A stretch of 5,344 bases of DNA from Nitrososphaerales archaeon (GTDB taxonomy: Archaea; Thermoproteota; Nitrososphaeria; Nitrososphaerales; UBA183), in assembly GCA_030045755.1 (NCBI GenBank), contig JASIEW010000027.1:1-5344 (forward strand), written 5' to 3'. Made by a program: the position numbers and the translations under genes. The notes below the pieces were generated by a model. That model had not been told where the DNA came from. It searched no databases and was given only the letters and a program-made list of their open reading frames with translations. Positions 4,746 to 5,344 of this stretch are shown here, piece after piece; the stretch's first letter is position 1; every line of letters begins with the position of its first letter.

Positions 4746-5105
4746 TCAGGCCGAAGCGCAGGCTCGCCTAAGCTGCCTCAAGAGCTCGGAGCACTCGGTG
4801 AACCCTTCCTCGTCGTTGCCCATCTCGTAGCACTCCAGCGCCTTCTCGTAAGGCTCCAGGGCCAGGAGAGCCTTCATGGTCTGCAAGGGCACCGTCTTGT
4901 TGAGCACGAGCCTCCCCGCAGCTTCGTACCAGGTCGCCGCTTCGCCGTACTGTTCAAGTTGATAGAAGCTCTGGGCAATCTCTTCGCACGCGCCTGCCTT
5001 CTCGGGCGCGGATGAGAATTTCTCGAGCTGCTCTCTTAGCTTGTAGACGGAGGCGTTGCCGCTACGCATCTTCTCAAATCCGAACTTCGTAGAGAAGTCT
5101 CCCAT
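4746..5105 (-). CDS. Small TPR-like helical protein
   Basis: Predicted soluble all-helical protein of 119 residues. Residues 36-69 read as a tetratricopeptide-type unit, with 'AQSFYQLEQYGEAATWYEAAGRL' (44-66) matching the A/Y/G/A pattern. Residues 77-109 may form a second, degenerate unit ('PYEKALECYEMGNDEEGF'). There is no signal peptide or membrane segment. TPR folds usually mediate protein-protein contacts; the partner is unknown. The start is ATG at 5105, preceded by GGAGG (5120-5116) at 10-nt spacing. It is downstream of the thioesterase gene on the same strand with a 77-bp gap, and is convergent with the zinc-ribbon gene across 3 bp. I do not recognise a named family. Confidence in the gene is good, in function low. 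Confidence 0.8.
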   Translation of the reverse strand: MGDFSTKFGFEKMRSGNASVYKLREQLEKFSSAPEKAGACEEIAQSFYQLEQYGEAATWYEAAGRLVLNKTVPLQTMKALLALEPYEKALECYEMGNDEEGFTECSELLRQLRRACASA

Positions 5106-5115
5106 GGCCCCGCAT

Positions 5116-5120
5116 CCTCC
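5116..5120 (-). promoter_or_regulatory. Ribosome binding site of the TPR-like gene
   Basis: GGAGG on the minus strand lies 10 nt before the ATG at 5105. Another ATG directly after it (5115-5113) is out of frame and too close to be served by this site, so it supports the 5105 start. Confidence 0.5.
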
Positions 5121-5157
5121 TTCCGCCAGTAAGAACGGGCTGCTCTAGTTTTGTTGA

Positions 5158-5180
5158 GCGGAAAATCAAAAGCGAAAGAG
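5158..5180 (-). terminator. T-rich terminator after the thioesterase gene
   Basis: Just past the thioesterase stop the minus strand reads CTCTTTCGCTTTTGATTTTCC, a succession of T-runs of the kind that ends archaeal transcripts without a hairpin. It would separate the thioesterase message from the TPR gene. Inferred from composition. Confidence 0.45.
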
Positions 5181-5182
5181 GC

Positions 5183-5344
5183 TCAGTCTTCCTGCAGGAC
5201 TGCGTTCTCTTTCTCTCTCAGCTTGCGGCGGGCCGACGCGTCTTTGAATCGTTTCTTCTCCTCCTTCGTGGTCAGGATCAGCTTGGGAATCTGCGTTGGC
5301 TTACCGTTGCTGTCAATAGCCACGTAGGTGAGGTAGCAGGAGCC
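5183..5344 (-). CDS. Acyl-CoA thioesterase (hotdog fold), C-terminal fragment
   Basis: The frame is open to the right edge of the window, giving 53 visible residues before TGA at 5185-5183. 'CYLTYVAIDSNGKPTQIPKL' (visible 3-22) followed by 'TTKEEKKRFKDASARRKLR' is the characteristic C-terminus of the YciA/BFIT-type acyl-CoA thioesterases. These cytoplasmic hotdog-fold enzymes hydrolyse acyl-CoA to free acid and CoA. The catalytic part lies outside the window. The last ~12 residues ('EKENAVLQED') are a charged tail. Family assignment is confident; chain-length preference cannot be read here. Confidence 0.85.
   Translation of the reverse strand, partial: GSCYLTYVAIDSNGKPTQIPKLILTTKEEKKRFKDASARRKLREKENAVLQED

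Noticed and set aside
4648..4830. 60-codon plus-strand frame overlapping the zinc-ribbon and TPR genes
   Set aside because: It is out of frame with the four-cysteine protein and antisense to the TPR gene; arginine-rich shadow product.

Overview
The window reads as a chromosomal stretch from a GC-rich archaeon. Diphthine synthase, an archaeal-type FAD synthetase (RibL family), a translin/TRAX-family protein, the C-terminus of a TRI-type M1 aminopeptidase, archaeal TATA-like promoters with a probable leaderless start, and a tRNA gene with bulge-helix-bulge introns all agree on Archaea. The three-intron tRNA and the gene set lean towards the TACK group (Thermoproteota), perhaps Nitrososphaeria-like, but the phylum is an inference. 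There are no insertion sequences, phage genes or CRISPR repeats. Coding density is high, and three of the genes with a visible start use TTG.

Layout. 1-573 (+): 3' end of an M1 aminopeptidase cut by the window edge. 605-732 (-): a tRNA-Lys(CUU) gene interrupted by three introns (22, 14 and 17 nt); removing them leaves a standard 75-nt cloverleaf. 733-875: divergent promoters for the tRNA (-) and the next operon (+). 876-2517 (+): diphthine synthase with a C-terminal DUF357-like helical domain, then, one base later, a nucleotidyltransferase of the archaeal FAD synthetase type with an N-terminal winged-helix-like region. 2514-3140 (-): translin/TRAX-family protein, converging on and overlapping the FAD synthetase by 4 bp. 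3230-4201 (+): ten-helix EamA/DMT transporter, divergent from translin across a short shared promoter region. 4300-4742 (+): a two-gene unit, an Hjc-like PD-(D/E)xK nuclease fold protein followed through an ATGA overlap by a 51-residue four-cysteine zinc-ribbon protein. 4746-5105 (-): a small TPR-like helical protein. 5183-5344 (-): C-terminus of an acyl-CoA thioesterase cut by the right edge.

How the genes relate. Much of the window concerns translation and RNA: tRNA-Lys, modification of elongation factor 2 (diphthamide), and a putative small-RNA nuclease (translin/TRAX). The dphB-ribL pair is tightly coupled, but the link between EF2 modification and FAD synthesis is not obvious from sequence. 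The nuclease/zinc-ribbon pair is the least understood unit. The most striking item is the tRNA gene: all three introns can be placed from the mature fold, and each also shows the expected 3-nt bulge / about 4-bp helix / 3-nt bulge arrangement.
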